Part shown: positions 1 to 8,101 of the stretch, piece by piece
Layout of the letters: each line of letters opens with the position of its first letter
Numbering within the stretch: the first letter of the stretch is position 1
Source: Pseudomonas sp. W4I3
Lineage (GTDB): Bacteria; Pseudomonadota; Gammaproteobacteria; Pseudomonadales; Pseudomonadaceae
Assembly (NCBI RefSeq): GCF_030816195.1
Contig: NZ_JAUSXS010000001.1
Location: 4,177,501 to 4,241,500 of the forward strand
Length of the DNA stretch: 64,000 bases
Reading direction: 5' to 3'
Position numbers and translations under genes: made by a program
The notes under the pieces: model-generated
Told to the model about the DNA's origin: nothing
What the model saw: the letters and a program-made list of their open reading frames with translations, nothing else
Databases searched by the model: none

Positions 1-433
1 CCAACTGACGGATCACCTGGTCAAAGCGTTCAGTGTTGAACTTGCCGTCCACCTGGAACTCCGGCGTCTGCAGGATGACCTGGTCCAATGCCGCTTCCGA
101 GAAGCCGAATTTGGAATCAGCAGCGCCTTGCAGCAGCAGCTTGCGATCGATCAGGCCCTTGAGGGCCGCGTCGCGCAGCAGTTTTTCGTCCAGCAGCGAA
201 GCATCGAAATCCTTGCCCAGTTGTTGCATCAGCTGGCGCCGTTGCATATCGACGGCCTGGCTCAATTCGGTCTGGGTGATTTCCTCACCGTTGACCTTGG
301 CCACGTCCTGCTTGTTATTACCCGAAGCCTGGAAAATAGCCTCGATACCGGTGAACGCCATCAACGCGACGATGATCCCGATAATGGTCTTGGCAATCCA
401 GCCTTGTGAATTGTCCCTGATATTTTGCAGCAT
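1..433 (-). CDS. ppiD: PpiD periplasmic folding chaperone (N-terminal part)
   Basis: Partial: only the first 144 residues are in the window; the rest lies beyond base 1. The protein starts MLQNIRDNSQGW, has one hydrophobic segment at about residues 13-33, then a periplasmic stretch of the SurA_N/PpiD type (VNGEEITQTELSQAV, DASLLDEKLLRDAALKGLIDRKLL). PpiD is an inner-membrane-anchored peptidyl-prolyl isomerase-like chaperone (usually about 620 residues) that helps outer-membrane and secreted proteins leave the Sec translocon. Its position after hupB and lon is the standard Pseudomonas order. The start was chosen because the transmembrane anchor follows it directly. The identification is strong, although the parvulin domain is outside the window. 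Confidence 0.92.
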   Translation of the reverse strand, partial: MLQNIRDNSQGWIAKTIIGIIVALMAFTGIEAIFQASGNNKQDVAKVNGEEITQTELSQAVDMQRRQLMQQLGKDFDASLLDEKLLRDAALKGLIDRKLLLQGAADSKFGFSEAALDQVILQTPEFQVDGKFNTERFDQVIRQL

Positions 434-503
434 GCGTCCCCCAGAAACGGTTGAACATCAAAAATAGGCAACCGTGGAGCGTGGGTAGAATCCGGATAGA
501 AGA

Positions 504-527
504 AAGGCGCATCCGAGGATGCGCCTT
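504..527 (-). terminator. Rho-independent terminator after the tRNA-like element
   Basis: A 10-bp perfect stem (AAGGCGCATC / GATGCGCCTT, loop of 4) is followed on the minus strand by TTTCTTCT. It lies just past the tRNA-like element and before ppiD, so it should end transcripts coming from hupB or from the tRNA-like element. Confidence 0.7.
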
Positions 528-535
528 CTCGTAAC

Positions 536-611
536 TGGCGGAGCGGACGGGGGTTTGAACTCTGACCCCCGGCGTGGCGACCCAATGGATGCGTGGGTCA
601 GCTACCGCTCC
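536..611 (-). ncRNA. tRNA-like element related to tRNA-Asp, no anticodon arm
   Basis: The 76 bases read on the minus strand begin GGAGCGGTAG and end CCGTCCGCTCCGCCA, as in bacterial tRNA-Asp: a perfect 7-bp acceptor stem (GGAGCGG/CCGCTCC), discriminator G and encoded CCA. The inside does not fold as a tRNA. Instead it gives two perfect hairpins: 6 bp (GACCCA/TGGGTC, 594-599 with 579-584) and 7 bp (CGGGGGT/ACCCCCG, 548-554 with 565-571). There is no recognisable anticodon arm, and the T-arm has a 10-base loop that still holds GTTCAAA. It sits between hupB and a good terminator. It may be a decayed tRNA-Asp, an attachment-site remnant or a structured small RNA; perfect stems argue against simple decay. 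Confidence 0.5.
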
Positions 612-664
612 GCTGCCAGGCCAGACCTGCGTCTGACCCGGGTAAGCAAAGGCTAGATCGAAGC

Positions 665-937
665 TTAGTTAACGGCTTCTTTCAGGGCTTTACCGGCTTT
701 GAAACCTGGTTTCTTGGCAGCAGCGATTTGCAGTGCTTTGCCGGTCTGTGGGTTACGGCCAGTGCGAGCTGGGCGGTCAGTCACAGAGAAAGTACCGAAG
801 CCTACCAGTACCACGGAGTCGCCGGCCTTCAGAGCGCCAGTGACGGATTCGATTACTGCGTCCAGCGCACGGCCGGCAGCAGCTTTCGGGATATCAGCGG
901 ATGCAGCGATAGCATCAATCAGTTCCGACTTGTTCAC
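665..937 (-). CDS. hupB: HU beta nucleoid protein
   Basis: The 90-residue protein MNKSELIDAIAASADIPKAAAGRALDAV... shows the full HU/IHF fold, with the DNA-binding arm containing the GRNPQTGKALQI signature at about residues 60-71. HU beta forms homo- or heterodimers that bend and compact DNA. It sits directly downstream of lon in the same direction, as in other pseudomonads. An RBS-like AAGGGGACTT lies just before the ATG at 937. The length equals the family norm, so the gene is intact. The roughly 150-bp gap before it (938-1086) must hold its own promoter, but I could not fix the -35/-10 elements. Confidence 0.97.
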   Translation of the reverse strand: MNKSELIDAIAASADIPKAAAGRALDAVIESVTGALKAGDSVVLVGFGTFSVTDRPARTGRNPQTGKALQIAAAKKPGFKAGKALKEAVN

Positions 938-1086
938 TCTAAGTCCCCTTATATATCTATGAGTATGATTCTAAGTTTTTTGGTAAAAAGCAAAAGCCAG
1001 TGTTGAATGGCCTACAGAACACTTAAGAGCCGCTTTATAACAAGGGCTCTAAAAAGCTGTCAAGGAAGCCCCCAGGCTTAAACACA

Positions 1087-3483
1087 TTAATGCGTGCTAA
1101 TTCTTTCCTTGGAATCCGACTCGCGTTTTTCGTCCTTCGCGACTATCTCCGGAGCCACATCCGGCAAGGGTTCCGGCGCGTATTGCAGCGCAATTTGCAG
1201 GACTTCGTCAATCCATTTAACCGGTTTAATCTGAAGATCTTGCTTGATATTGTCAGGAATTTCCTTCAAGTCGCGGACATTCTCTTCAGGAATGATCACC
1301 GTCTTGATTCCACCCCGGTGTGCCGCGAGCAATTTCTCTTTCAGCCCGCCGATCGCCAATACCTGACCGCGCAGGGTAATTTCCCCGGTCATCGCCACAT
1401 CGGCACGCACCGGAATGCCAGTCAATGCCGACACCAAGGCCGTGCACATGCCTACGCCCGCGCTCGGGCCGTCCTTCGGGGTCGCCCCTTCCGGCATATG
1501 GATATGGGTGTCGTGCTTCTCGTGGAAGTCCAGGGGGATGCCCAGGCTCTTGGCGCGGCTGCGCACCACGGTCTGCGCGGCGGTGATCGATTCGACCATC
1601 ACATCACCCAGCGAGCCGGTCTTGATCAACTGACCCTTGCCCGGGATCACGGCCGCTTCAATGGTCAGCAACTCGCCGCCCACTTGCGTCCACGCCAGGC
1701 CAGTCACCTGCCCTACCTGATCCTGCTGCTCGGCCAGGCCGTAGCGGAATTTACGCACGCCCAGGAAATGCTCCAGCGAGTCGGCAGTCACCTTTACCGA
1801 GAAGCGTTTTTCCAGCGCATGCTCCTTGACCGCCTTGCGGCAGATCTTCGCGATCTGACGCTCAAGGCCCCGTACACCGGCCTCGCGGGTGTAATAGCGC
1901 ACGATGTCACGGATCGCTTCGACTTCAAATTCGATCTCGCCTTTCTTCAGGCCGTTGGCCGAAGTTTGCTTGGGCGCGAGGTATTTGACCGCGATGTTGA
2001 TCTTCTCGTCTTCGGTGTAGCCCGGCAGACGAATCACCTCCATCCGGTCCAGCAATGCTGGCGGAATATTCATGGAGTTGGAGGTGCACAGGAACATGAC
2101 GTCGGACAGGTCGTAATCGACTTCCAGGTAATGGTCGTTGAAGTTGTGGTTCTGCTCGGGATCGAGCACCTCGAGCAATGCCGACGCCGGGTCGCCACGC
2201 ATGTCGCTGCCCATCTTGTCGATTTCATCGAGCAGGAACAGCGGGTTGCGCACGCCCACTTTCGTCATCTTTTGAATCAATCTTCCTGGCATCGAACCGA
2301 TGTACGTCCGGCGATGGCCACGAATTTCGGCTTCGTCACGCACGCCACCGAGGGCCATGCGCACGAATTTGCGGTTAGTGGCGCTGGCGATCGACTCTGC
2401 CAGGGAGGTTTTACCCACACCAGGAGGACCGACCAGGCACAACACCGGGCCGCGAATTTTCTTCACGCGCTTTTGCACAGCGAGGTATTCGAGAATGCGT
2501 TCCTTGACCTCTTCGAGGCCGTAGTGGTCGGCGTCGAGGATTTCTTCAGCGCGGGTCAGGTCCAGGCGCACCTTGGTCTGGGCCTTCCACGGCACTTGCA
2601 CGAGCCAATCGATGTAGGAGCGAACCACGGTGGCTTCGGCCGACATCGGCGACATTTGCTTGAGCTTGTTCAGCTCGGCCGTTGCCTTGGTCAGCGCGTC
2701 TTTGGGCAGGCCAGCGGCATCGATACGCTTCTTCAGCTCTTCGATCTCGTTGTGCCCTTCCTCGCCGTCGCCGAGTTCTTTCTGAATGGCCTTCATCTGC
2801 TCATTCAGGTAGTACTCGCGCTGGCTGCGCTCCATTTGTTTCTTCACACGGCCGCGAATGCGCTTCTCAACCTGCAGCAGGTCGATTTCGCCATCCAGCA
2901 GTGCCAGCACATGCTCGACACGGGCCGACAAATCGATGATTTCGAGGATGTCCTGCTTCTGCTCGATTTTCAGCGCCATGTGCGCAGCCATGGTGTCGAC
3001 CAGACGGCTTGGCTCATCGATGCTGTTGAGGGACGACAGCACCTCAGCCGGGACTTTCTTGCCCAGCTGCACATACTGCTCGAACTGCGAAAGCAGGCTG
3101 CGCACGAACACTTCGGATTCACGCTCAGGGGCTTCGACTTCGTCGATCAGCGCCACTTCGGCGCGCAGGTGGCCGTCCACCTCCATGAAACGTTCTACTG
3201 CGCCGCGCTGCTCGCCTTCCACCAGAACCTTGACGGTACCGTCGGGCAGTTTGAGCAATTGCAGGACAGTTGCAACGGTGCCGACGCGATACAGGGCGTC
3301 TTCGCCTGGATCATCATCAGCAGGATTCTTCTGGGCCAACAGCAGGATCTGCTTGTCGCCCGTCATCGCGGCCTCGAGGGCTTCGATAGACTTCTCGCGC
3401 CCCACGAACAGCGGGATAACCATGTGCGGATAGACGACGACATCACGCAACGGCAGGAGAGGCAATTCGCTGGTTGTCTTCAT
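1087..3483 (-). CDS. lon: Lon ATP-dependent protease
   Basis: A 798-residue protein. An N-terminal substrate-binding domain (LPLLPLRDVVVYPHMVIPLFVGR) is followed by a coiled middle region, an AAA+ module with Walker A GPPGVGKTS and Walker B FLLDEIDK, and a C-terminal Ser-Lys protease domain (catalytic Ser in KDGPSAGVGM, Lys in LKEKLLAAHRGGIK). Lon degrades misfolded and short-lived regulatory proteins in the cytoplasm. The ATG at 3483 is preferred over upstream starts because MKTTSELPLLPLRD is the usual N-terminus and GAGGCGAAATC precedes it; the longer reading adds an unlikely hydrophobic tail. A heat-shock-type promoter lies just upstream. The C-terminal tail after residue 780 is rich in charged residues. 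Confidence 0.97.
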   Translation of the reverse strand: MKTTSELPLLPLRDVVVYPHMVIPLFVGREKSIEALEAAMTGDKQILLLAQKNPADDDPGEDALYRVGTVATVLQLLKLPDGTVKVLVEGEQRGAVERFMEVDGHLRAEVALIDEVEAPERESEVFVRSLLSQFEQYVQLGKKVPAEVLSSLNSIDEPSRLVDTMAAHMALKIEQKQDILEIIDLSARVEHVLALLDGEIDLLQVEKRIRGRVKKQMERSQREYYLNEQMKAIQKELGDGEEGHNEIEELKKRIDAAGLPKDALTKATAELNKLKQMSPMSAEATVVRSYIDWLVQVPWKAQTKVRLDLTRAEEILDADHYGLEEVKERILEYLAVQKRVKKIRGPVLCLVGPPGVGKTSLAESIASATNRKFVRMALGGVRDEAEIRGHRRTYIGSMPGRLIQKMTKVGVRNPLFLLDEIDKMGSDMRGDPASALLEVLDPEQNHNFNDHYLEVDYDLSDVMFLCTSNSMNIPPALLDRMEVIRLPGYTEDEKINIAVKYLAPKQTSANGLKKGEIEFEVEAIRDIVRYYTREAGVRGLERQIAKICRKAVKEHALEKRFSVKVTADSLEHFLGVRKFRYGLAEQQDQVGQVTGLAWTQVGGELLTIEAAVIPGKGQLIKTGSLGDVMVESITAAQTVVRSRAKSLGIPLDFHEKHDTHIHMPEGATPKDGPSAGVGMCTALVSALTGIPVRADVAMTGEITLRGQVLAIGGLKEKLLAAHRGGIKTVIIPEENVRDLKEIPDNIKQDLQIKPVKWIDEVLQIALQYAPEPLPDVAPEIVAKDEKRESDSKERISTH

Positions 3484-3524
3484 GATTTCGCCTCTATGAC
3501 AGTTGAAAAATAAGCTTGAAACCA

Positions 3525-3553
3525 AGATGGGGGTTGCATGCAAAAAAAACAAG
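3525..3553 (-). promoter_or_regulatory. Predicted sigma-32 (RpoH) promoter of lon
   Basis: On the minus strand, CTTGTTT (3547-3553) is followed after 14 bases by CCCCATCT (3525-3532), about 40 bases before the lon start. This is close to the RpoH consensus CTTGAAA-N(11-15)-CCCCATNT, with a perfect -10. Heat induction of lon is known in other proteobacteria; its use here is inferred from this match. Confidence 0.6.
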
Positions 3554-3618
3554 CTCAATGCCAGCACTTAAACGCATGAATAAACGCGATTTAATCGGCC
3601 GGCCCGCAAAAACACCCC

Positions 3619-3649
3619 AAAAAAAACAAGGGGCCTCGAAAGGCCCCTT
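3619..3649 (-). terminator. Terminator of clpX
   Basis: On the minus strand a stem AAGGGGCCT / AGGCCCCTT with a short loop is followed by GTTTTTTTT, a textbook rho-independent terminator. It lies 26 bases after the clpX stop and upstream of lon, separating the two transcripts. Confidence 0.85.
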
Positions 3650-3674
3650 GCTTGTACCACCACTGCAAAGACGC

Positions 3675-4958
3675 TTAGGCGTCAGGTGCAGCCTTGGCCG
3701 CCGGCTCACTGTTTTCGTAGATATACAGTGGCTTGGACTTGCCTTCGATAACGCTTTCGTCGATCACCACTTTACTCACCTCGGACTGCGAGGGGATTTC
3801 GTACATGGTGTCGAGCAATACGCCTTCGAGGATTGAGCGCAAACCACGTGCACCGGTCTTGCGCTCCAGTGCCCGCTTGGCCACTGATTTGAGCGCGTCG
3901 GTACGGAACTCGAGGTCCACGCCTTCCATCTCGAACAACTTGGCGTATTGCTTGGTCAGGGCGTTTTTCGGCTCGGTGAGGATCTGAATCAAAGCCGCCT
4001 CATCCAGCTCGTCCAGCGTGGCCAGGACCGGCAGACGACCAACGAATTCCGGGATCAGGCCGAACTTGACCAAATCGTCAGGTTCAACTTCACGCAGGGA
4101 CTCGCCAACCTTCTTGCCTTCTTCCTTGCTACGCACTTCCGCGCCGAAACCGATGCCGCCGCGGGTGGAACGCTGCTGAATAACCTTTTCCAGCCCGGAG
4201 AACGCACCGCCACAGATGAACAGGATGTTACGCGTATCGACCTGCAGGAATTCCTGCTGCGGGTGCTTACGGCCGCCTTGTGGTGGTACCGAAGCGACCG
4301 TGCCTTCGATCAGCTTCAACAGAGCCTGCTGTACGCCTTCACCGGAAACGTCCCGAGTGATCGACGGGTTGTCCGACTTGCGCGAAATCTTGTCGATTTC
4401 GTCGATGTAGACAATACCCATCTGGGCCTTCTCTACGTCGTAGTCGCACTTCTGCAGCAGTTTCTGAATGATGTTCTCGACGTCTTCGCCCACATAACCA
4501 GCCTCGGTGAGGGTGGTAGCGTCGGCGATGGTGAACGGAACGTTCAGCAGGCGCGCGAGGGTTTCCGCAAGCAAGGTTTTACCCGAGCCTGTAGGACCGA
4601 TCAGCAGGATATTACTCTTGCCGAGTTCGACTTCGTCGCCTTTCTTGTCACGCTGGTTCAAGCGCTTGTAGTGGTTGTATACCGCTACGGCCAGAACCTT
4701 CTTTGCACGCTCCTGACCAATCACATACTGATCAAGGATGCCGCTGATTTCTTTCGGCGATGGGAGTTTGTGCGCACTGCTCTCGGCCTGGGCTTCCTGC
4801 ACCTCCTCGCGGATGATGTCATTGCACAGGTCGACGCATTCGTCGCAGATAAACACCGAGGGGCCGGCAATCAATTTGCGTACTTCATGCTGGCTTTTGC
4901 CACAGAAGGAGCAATAGAGCAGCTTGCCGTTGTCCTCGCCGTTGCGGGTGTCAGTCAT
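3675..4958 (-). CDS. clpX: ClpX ATPase subunit of Clp protease
   Basis: A 427-residue protein. It has an N-terminal zinc-binding domain (CSFCGKSQHEV...CDECVDLC, four cysteines), Walker A GPTGSGKTLLAETLA, Walker B IVYIDEID, and the sensor/pore segments RSTRGGIGFGAEV and ERKTGARGLRSILE. ClpX unfolds tagged substrates and feeds them to ClpP. The ATG at 4958 (MTDTRNGEDNGKLLYC) is the standard start; an upstream in-frame ATG adds 11 residues with no family support. It follows clpP in the same direction, with a hairpin between the two genes, and has its own terminator. Confidence 0.97.
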   Translation of the reverse strand: MTDTRNGEDNGKLLYCSFCGKSQHEVRKLIAGPSVFICDECVDLCNDIIREEVQEAQAESSAHKLPSPKEISGILDQYVIGQERAKKVLAVAVYNHYKRLNQRDKKGDEVELGKSNILLIGPTGSGKTLLAETLARLLNVPFTIADATTLTEAGYVGEDVENIIQKLLQKCDYDVEKAQMGIVYIDEIDKISRKSDNPSITRDVSGEGVQQALLKLIEGTVASVPPQGGRKHPQQEFLQVDTRNILFICGGAFSGLEKVIQQRSTRGGIGFGAEVRSKEEGKKVGESLREVEPDDLVKFGLIPEFVGRLPVLATLDELDEAALIQILTEPKNALTKQYAKLFEMEGVDLEFRTDALKSVAKRALERKTGARGLRSILEGVLLDTMYEIPSQSEVSKVVIDESVIEGKSKPLYIYENSEPAAKAAPDA

Positions 4959-5006
4959 TCGTTCGATCCAAATCCGATAGGCTTGCAACACAAGATGAAG
5001 GCTTAT

Positions 5007-5026
5007 GCGGGCTTTTTCAAGCCCGC
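5007..5026 (-). terminator. Hairpin between clpP and clpX
   Basis: GCGGGCTT / AAGCCCGC is an 8-bp stem in the clpP-clpX gap. The downstream base run on the minus strand is not T-rich, so it may act as a partial terminator or RNA-stability element rather than a full stop. Confidence 0.45.
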
Positions 5027-5070
5027 CAGTGGTCGGACATGCCGACCAGCCCTATTTTGAGCGGCTTATA

Positions 5071-5706
5071 TTAAGCGGGGCGCTTTTCGATCACTGCGTC
5101 GATCAACCCGTATTCACGGGCCGCTTCAGCGCTCATGAAGTTATCACGGTTGGTATCACGCTCGATTTCTTCAAGTGTGTGCCCGCTGTGCTTGGCCATC
5201 AGCGTGTTGAGGCGCTCACGAATGAAGAGGATTTCCTTGGCATGGATTTCGATGTCCGACGCCTGGCCCTGGAAACCGCCCAGCGGCTGGTGAATCATCA
5301 CGCGTGAGTTAGGCAGGCAGTAACGCTTGCCCTCGGCACCGGCGGTCAGCAGGAATGCACCCATGCTGCAGGCCTGGCCAATGCAGGTAGTCGACACGTT
5401 TGGCTTGATGAACTGCATGGTGTCGTAGATGGACATGCCCGCAGTCACCGAACCACCCGGCGAGTTGATGTAGAGATGGATGTCCTTGTCCGGGTTTTCC
5501 GCTTCAAGGAACAGCAGCTGCGCACAGATCAGGTTAGCCATGTAGTCCTCTACCGGGCCAACCAGAAAGATCACTCGCTCCTTGAGCAGGCGCGAGTAGA
5601 TGTCATAGGCGCGTTCGCCACGAGCGGACTGCTCGACAACCATCGGGACCAGGCCGCCTGCGGCCTGGATATCAGAGTTCTGCTGAATATAGGAATTACG
5701 GAACAT
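5071..5706 (-). CDS. clpP: ClpP serine protease subunit
   Basis: A 211-residue protein with the ClpP catalytic motifs: nucleophile Ser in GQACSMGAFLL, His in RVMIHQPLGG, and the following Asp region. The N-terminus MFRNSYIQQNSDIQAAGGLVPMVVEQSARGE includes the short propeptide normally removed on assembly. ClpP forms the double heptamer that ClpX or ClpA feed with substrate. The length equals the family norm. It lies between tig (upstream) and clpX (downstream), all on the same strand, the conserved tig-clpP-clpX order. Confidence 0.97.
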   Translation of the reverse strand: MFRNSYIQQNSDIQAAGGLVPMVVEQSARGERAYDIYSRLLKERVIFLVGPVEDYMANLICAQLLFLEAENPDKDIHLYINSPGGSVTAGMSIYDTMQFIKPNVSTTCIGQACSMGAFLLTAGAEGKRYCLPNSRVMIHQPLGGFQGQASDIEIHAKEILFIRERLNTLMAKHSGHTLEEIERDTNRDNFMSAEAAREYGLIDAVIEKRPA

Positions 5707-5747
5707 GCTCTGCAGTTACTCCCAAATAGTCATGTCTTGAAAACGCA

Positions 5748-5772
5748 TAAGCCAGCGCGAGGCTGGCTTATG
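5748..5772 (-). terminator. Hairpin between tig and clpP
   Basis: A perfect 10-bp stem ATAAGCCAGC / GCTGGCTTAT with a 5-base loop lies between the tig stop and the clpP start. On the minus strand it is followed by GCGTTTTC, a weak T-run, so partial termination or an attenuator-like role is likely. Confidence 0.5.
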
Positions 5773-5797
5773 GTTGAATTTCCAACGAGTTGGACAA

Positions 5798-7108
5798 TCA
5801 GTCGGCTTGTGCTGCTTCCGCCGGCTTGACTGCTTCTTCGTAAGAGACCGCTTTATCGGTCACCTTAGCCTTCTGCAGAACAGTATCCACAACTTGTTCT
5901 TCCAGCACAACCGAACGTACTTCGTTCAGCTGCTGGTCATTCTTGTAGTACCAAGCCACGACCTGCTCAGGCTCCTGGTAGGCCGAAGCCATTTCCTGGA
6001 TCATCTCGCGAACGCGGTCTTCGTCTGGCTTGAGGTCGAACTGCTTGACCACTTCAGCCACGATCAGGCCCAGCACAACGCGGCGCTTGGCTTGCTCTTC
6101 GAACAGCTCGGCCGGCAGTTGGTCAGGCTTGATGTTGCCACCAAACTGCTGAACAGCTTGAACGCGCAGACGATCCACTTCGTTGGACAGCAGAGCCTTG
6201 GGCACTTCGATCGGGTTGGCGGCCAGCAGACCGTCCATGACCTGGTTCTTGACCTTGGACTTGATGGCCTGACGCAGCTCACGCTCCATGTTCTTGCGAA
6301 CTTCGGCGCGGAAGCCCTCGATGCCGGTCTCCTTGATGCCGAATTGAGCGAAGAACTCTTCGTTCAGCTCTGGCAGCTTAGGCTCGGATACGCTGTTGAC
6401 GGTCACGGTGAACTCGGCGGCTTTGCCGGCCAGGTCCAGGTTCTGGTAGTCAGCAGGGAATTCCAGGTTCAGCACGCGCTCTTCGCCGGCTTTGGCGCCA
6501 ACCAGGCCGTCTTCGAAGCCCGGGATCATGCGGTTGGAACCCAGCACCAGCTGAGTGCCCTTGGCGGAGCCGCCAGCGAATACTTCGCCGTCGACCTTGC
6601 CTACGAAATCGATGTTCAACTGGTCTTCGTTCTGGGCGGCACGGTCGACCACTTCGAAACGGGTGTTCTGCTTGCGCAGGATTTCCAGCATGTTATCCAG
6701 GTCCGAATCAGCCACTTCGGCGCTCAGGCGCTCGATAGTGATGCCGTCGAAACCCGCCACTTCGAATTCCGGGAACACTTCGAATACGGCTACGTATTCC
6801 AGGTCCTTGCCAGCTTCCAGGGACTTGGGTTCGATCGAAGGCGAGCCAGCCGGGTTCAGCTTCTGCTCGACAACGGCTTCGTAGAAGGAAGCCTGGATCA
6901 CGTCACCTACAGCTTCCTGGCGCGCATCGGCACCAAAACGACGCTTGATTTCGCTCATTGGCACTTTGCCTGGACGGAAACCAGCGATCTTGGCCTTTTG
7001 GGCAGTCTGCTGCAGACGCTTGTTGACCGCAGTCTCGATACGCTCTGCCGGCACGGTGATGCTCAGGCGGCGCTCGAGAGCAGTAGTATTTTCAACAGAA
7101 ACTTGCAT
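5798..7108 (-). CDS. tig: Trigger factor chaperone
   Basis: A 436-residue protein. The N-terminal ribosome-binding domain contains the trigger-factor signature GFRPGKVPMSEIKRRFG, followed by an FKBP-like isomerase domain (about residues 150-245, DRAAQNEDQLNIDFVGKVDG...) and the long helical C-terminal arms. It binds at the ribosome exit tunnel and shields nascent chains. The ATG at 7108 (MQVSVENTTALERRLSI) matches the family start and has GAGGAATATCC just upstream; in-frame starts further up are not supported. Length matches the family. Confidence 0.97.
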   Translation of the reverse strand: MQVSVENTTALERRLSITVPAERIETAVNKRLQQTAQKAKIAGFRPGKVPMSEIKRRFGADARQEAVGDVIQASFYEAVVEQKLNPAGSPSIEPKSLEAGKDLEYVAVFEVFPEFEVAGFDGITIERLSAEVADSDLDNMLEILRKQNTRFEVVDRAAQNEDQLNIDFVGKVDGEVFAGGSAKGTQLVLGSNRMIPGFEDGLVGAKAGEERVLNLEFPADYQNLDLAGKAAEFTVTVNSVSEPKLPELNEEFFAQFGIKETGIEGFRAEVRKNMERELRQAIKSKVKNQVMDGLLAANPIEVPKALLSNEVDRLRVQAVQQFGGNIKPDQLPAELFEEQAKRRVVLGLIVAEVVKQFDLKPDEDRVREMIQEMASAYQEPEQVVAWYYKNDQQLNEVRSVVLEEQVVDTVLQKAKVTDKAVSYEEAVKPAEAAQAD

Positions 7109-7468
7109 GGATATTCCTCGTTGCACAGACATTAGCCGGCCATTTCCGACCCCAATCAAGGGCATGCATTCTAGTGGGTCGAACTCAAGAAGTCACCCTA
7201 CTGAAAATACACCTGGAAACAGCCGGCAATTTATCGGTACGAAGGCACTGAAGTACCTCGCCCCGGTGACAAATACAGCCAATTGCGCCAGGGCTCTGCG
7301 CCGCCCCTCTATATATAGAAGAAACAGCCAATCATCTCCCTGACGGCCCGCCCCGCGAACGTGGCGACCAGGCAACGCGGCATCATCGAGATACATAAAT
7401 ACGATGAAACGCCCTGCCGATGCAGCCCAGTACCTGGGACCACCGAAATTCAAACCGCCAAAACCAAA
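7109..7468. other. Intergenic region between tig and the tRNA cluster
   Basis: About 360 bases without a gene I can support on either strand. It must hold the tig promoter (read leftward), but no clear -35/-10 pair stands out. No repeat or hairpin of note. Confidence 0.5.
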
Positions 7469-7500
7469 AAAGGCGCCAGACTGTTAAATCTGGCGCCTTT
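7469..7500 (-). terminator. Terminator after tRNA-His copy 2
   Basis: A perfect 12-bp stem (AAAGGCGCCAGA / TCTGGCGCCTTT, loop of 8) is followed on the minus strand by more T residues (TTTGGTTTT). It ends the tRNA operon. Confidence 0.85.
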
Positions 7501-7506
7501 CGAATA

Positions 7507-7582
7507 TGGGGTGGACGAAGGGGATCGAACCCTCGACAACGGGAGTCACAATCCCGTGCTCTACCAACTGAGCTACGCCCAC
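7507..7582 (-). tRNA. tRNA-His (GTG)
   Basis: 76 nt on the minus strand: acceptor GTGGGCG..., D-arm GCTCAGTTGGTAGAGC, anticodon arm CGGGATTGTGACTCCCG giving anticodon GTG, T-loop GGTTCGATCC, encoded CCA. The body is the same as that of the copy at 7802-7877. Confidence 0.97.
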
Positions 7583-7659
7583 CATATTGCGTTAACAAAG
7601 AAACCAAACTACTTCTTTGTTGAACCTTGCCCCGCCTGACAGCCGAACAAGGTTTTATT

Positions 7660-7744
7660 TGGTGCGGATGAAGAGACTCGAACTCTTACGCCTCGCGGCG
7701 CTGGAACCTAAATCCAGTGTGTCTACCAATTCCACCACATCCGC
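7660..7744 (-). tRNA. tRNA-Leu (TAG)
   Basis: 85 nt on the minus strand with the long variable arm of a class II tRNA. Anticodon arm CTGGATTTAGGTTCCAG gives anticodon TAG; T-loop GTTCGAGTC; acceptor GCGGATG/CATCCGC; encoded CCA. Confidence 0.96.
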
Positions 7745-7762
7745 GCTTGAAGCTCTTAAAGC

Positions 7763-7793
7763 AAAGGCGCCAGACGATTAATCTGGCGCCTTT
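7763..7793 (-). terminator. Terminator-like hairpin after tRNA-His copy 1
   Basis: Same 12-bp stem as at 7469-7500 (loop of 7) but followed on the minus strand by GCTTTAAG, so the T-run is weaker. This would allow read-through to the downstream tRNA-Leu and tRNA-His. It appears to have been duplicated together with the tRNA-His gene. Confidence 0.65.
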
Positions 7794-7801
7794 TCAAAAT
7801 A

Positions 7802-7877
7802 TGGGGTGGACGAAGGGGATCGAACCCTCGACAACGGGAGTCACAATCCCGTGCTCTACCAACTGAGCTACGCCCAC
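7802..7877 (-). tRNA. tRNA-His (GTG), second copy
   Basis: 76 nt, same body as the tRNA at 7507-7582, anticodon GTG, encoded CCA. It lies between tRNA-Leu and tRNA-Arg, giving the order Arg-His-Leu-His in the direction of transcription. Confidence 0.97.
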
Positions 7878-7909
7878 CATCTAGCGCTACTTGTGCCAAA
7901 GCTGCCTAA

Positions 7910-7986
7910 TGGCGCACCCGGCAGGACTCGAACCTGCGACCATCCGCTTAGAAGGCGGATGCTCTATCCAGCTGAGCTACGGGCGC
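7910..7986 (-). tRNA. tRNA-Arg (TCT)
   Basis: 77 nt on the minus strand: acceptor GCGCCCG/CGGGTGC, anticodon arm TCCGCCTTCTAAGCGGA giving anticodon TCT, T-loop GGTTCGAGTCC, encoded CCA. First gene of the four-tRNA operon. Confidence 0.96.
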
Positions 7987-8101
7987 CTGATTAATCTGTA
8001 CTCTTGGAGGATTACAAACTAAGTGTTTCCAGCCTTGCAACACAACAATTCTGCTCGACCTTCTAACCAGTGCTAGGCTGTGCCCGACAAGTGCGACGAA
8101 T

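Noticed and set aside
1020..1056. Stem AGAGCC/GGCTCT with adjacent A-run as a hupB-side terminator
   Set aside because: The short stem has a long loop and the T-run is on the wrong side for the minus-strand genes.
1090..3513. An 807-codon open frame on the plus strand opposite lon
   Set aside because: Long antisense frames are common over GC-rich genes; this one has no family motif or RBS, and lon on the other strand is certain.
5774..7135. A 453-codon open frame opposite tig
   Set aside because: Mirror of the tig codon pattern; the translation has no recognisable domain and trigger factor is unmistakable.
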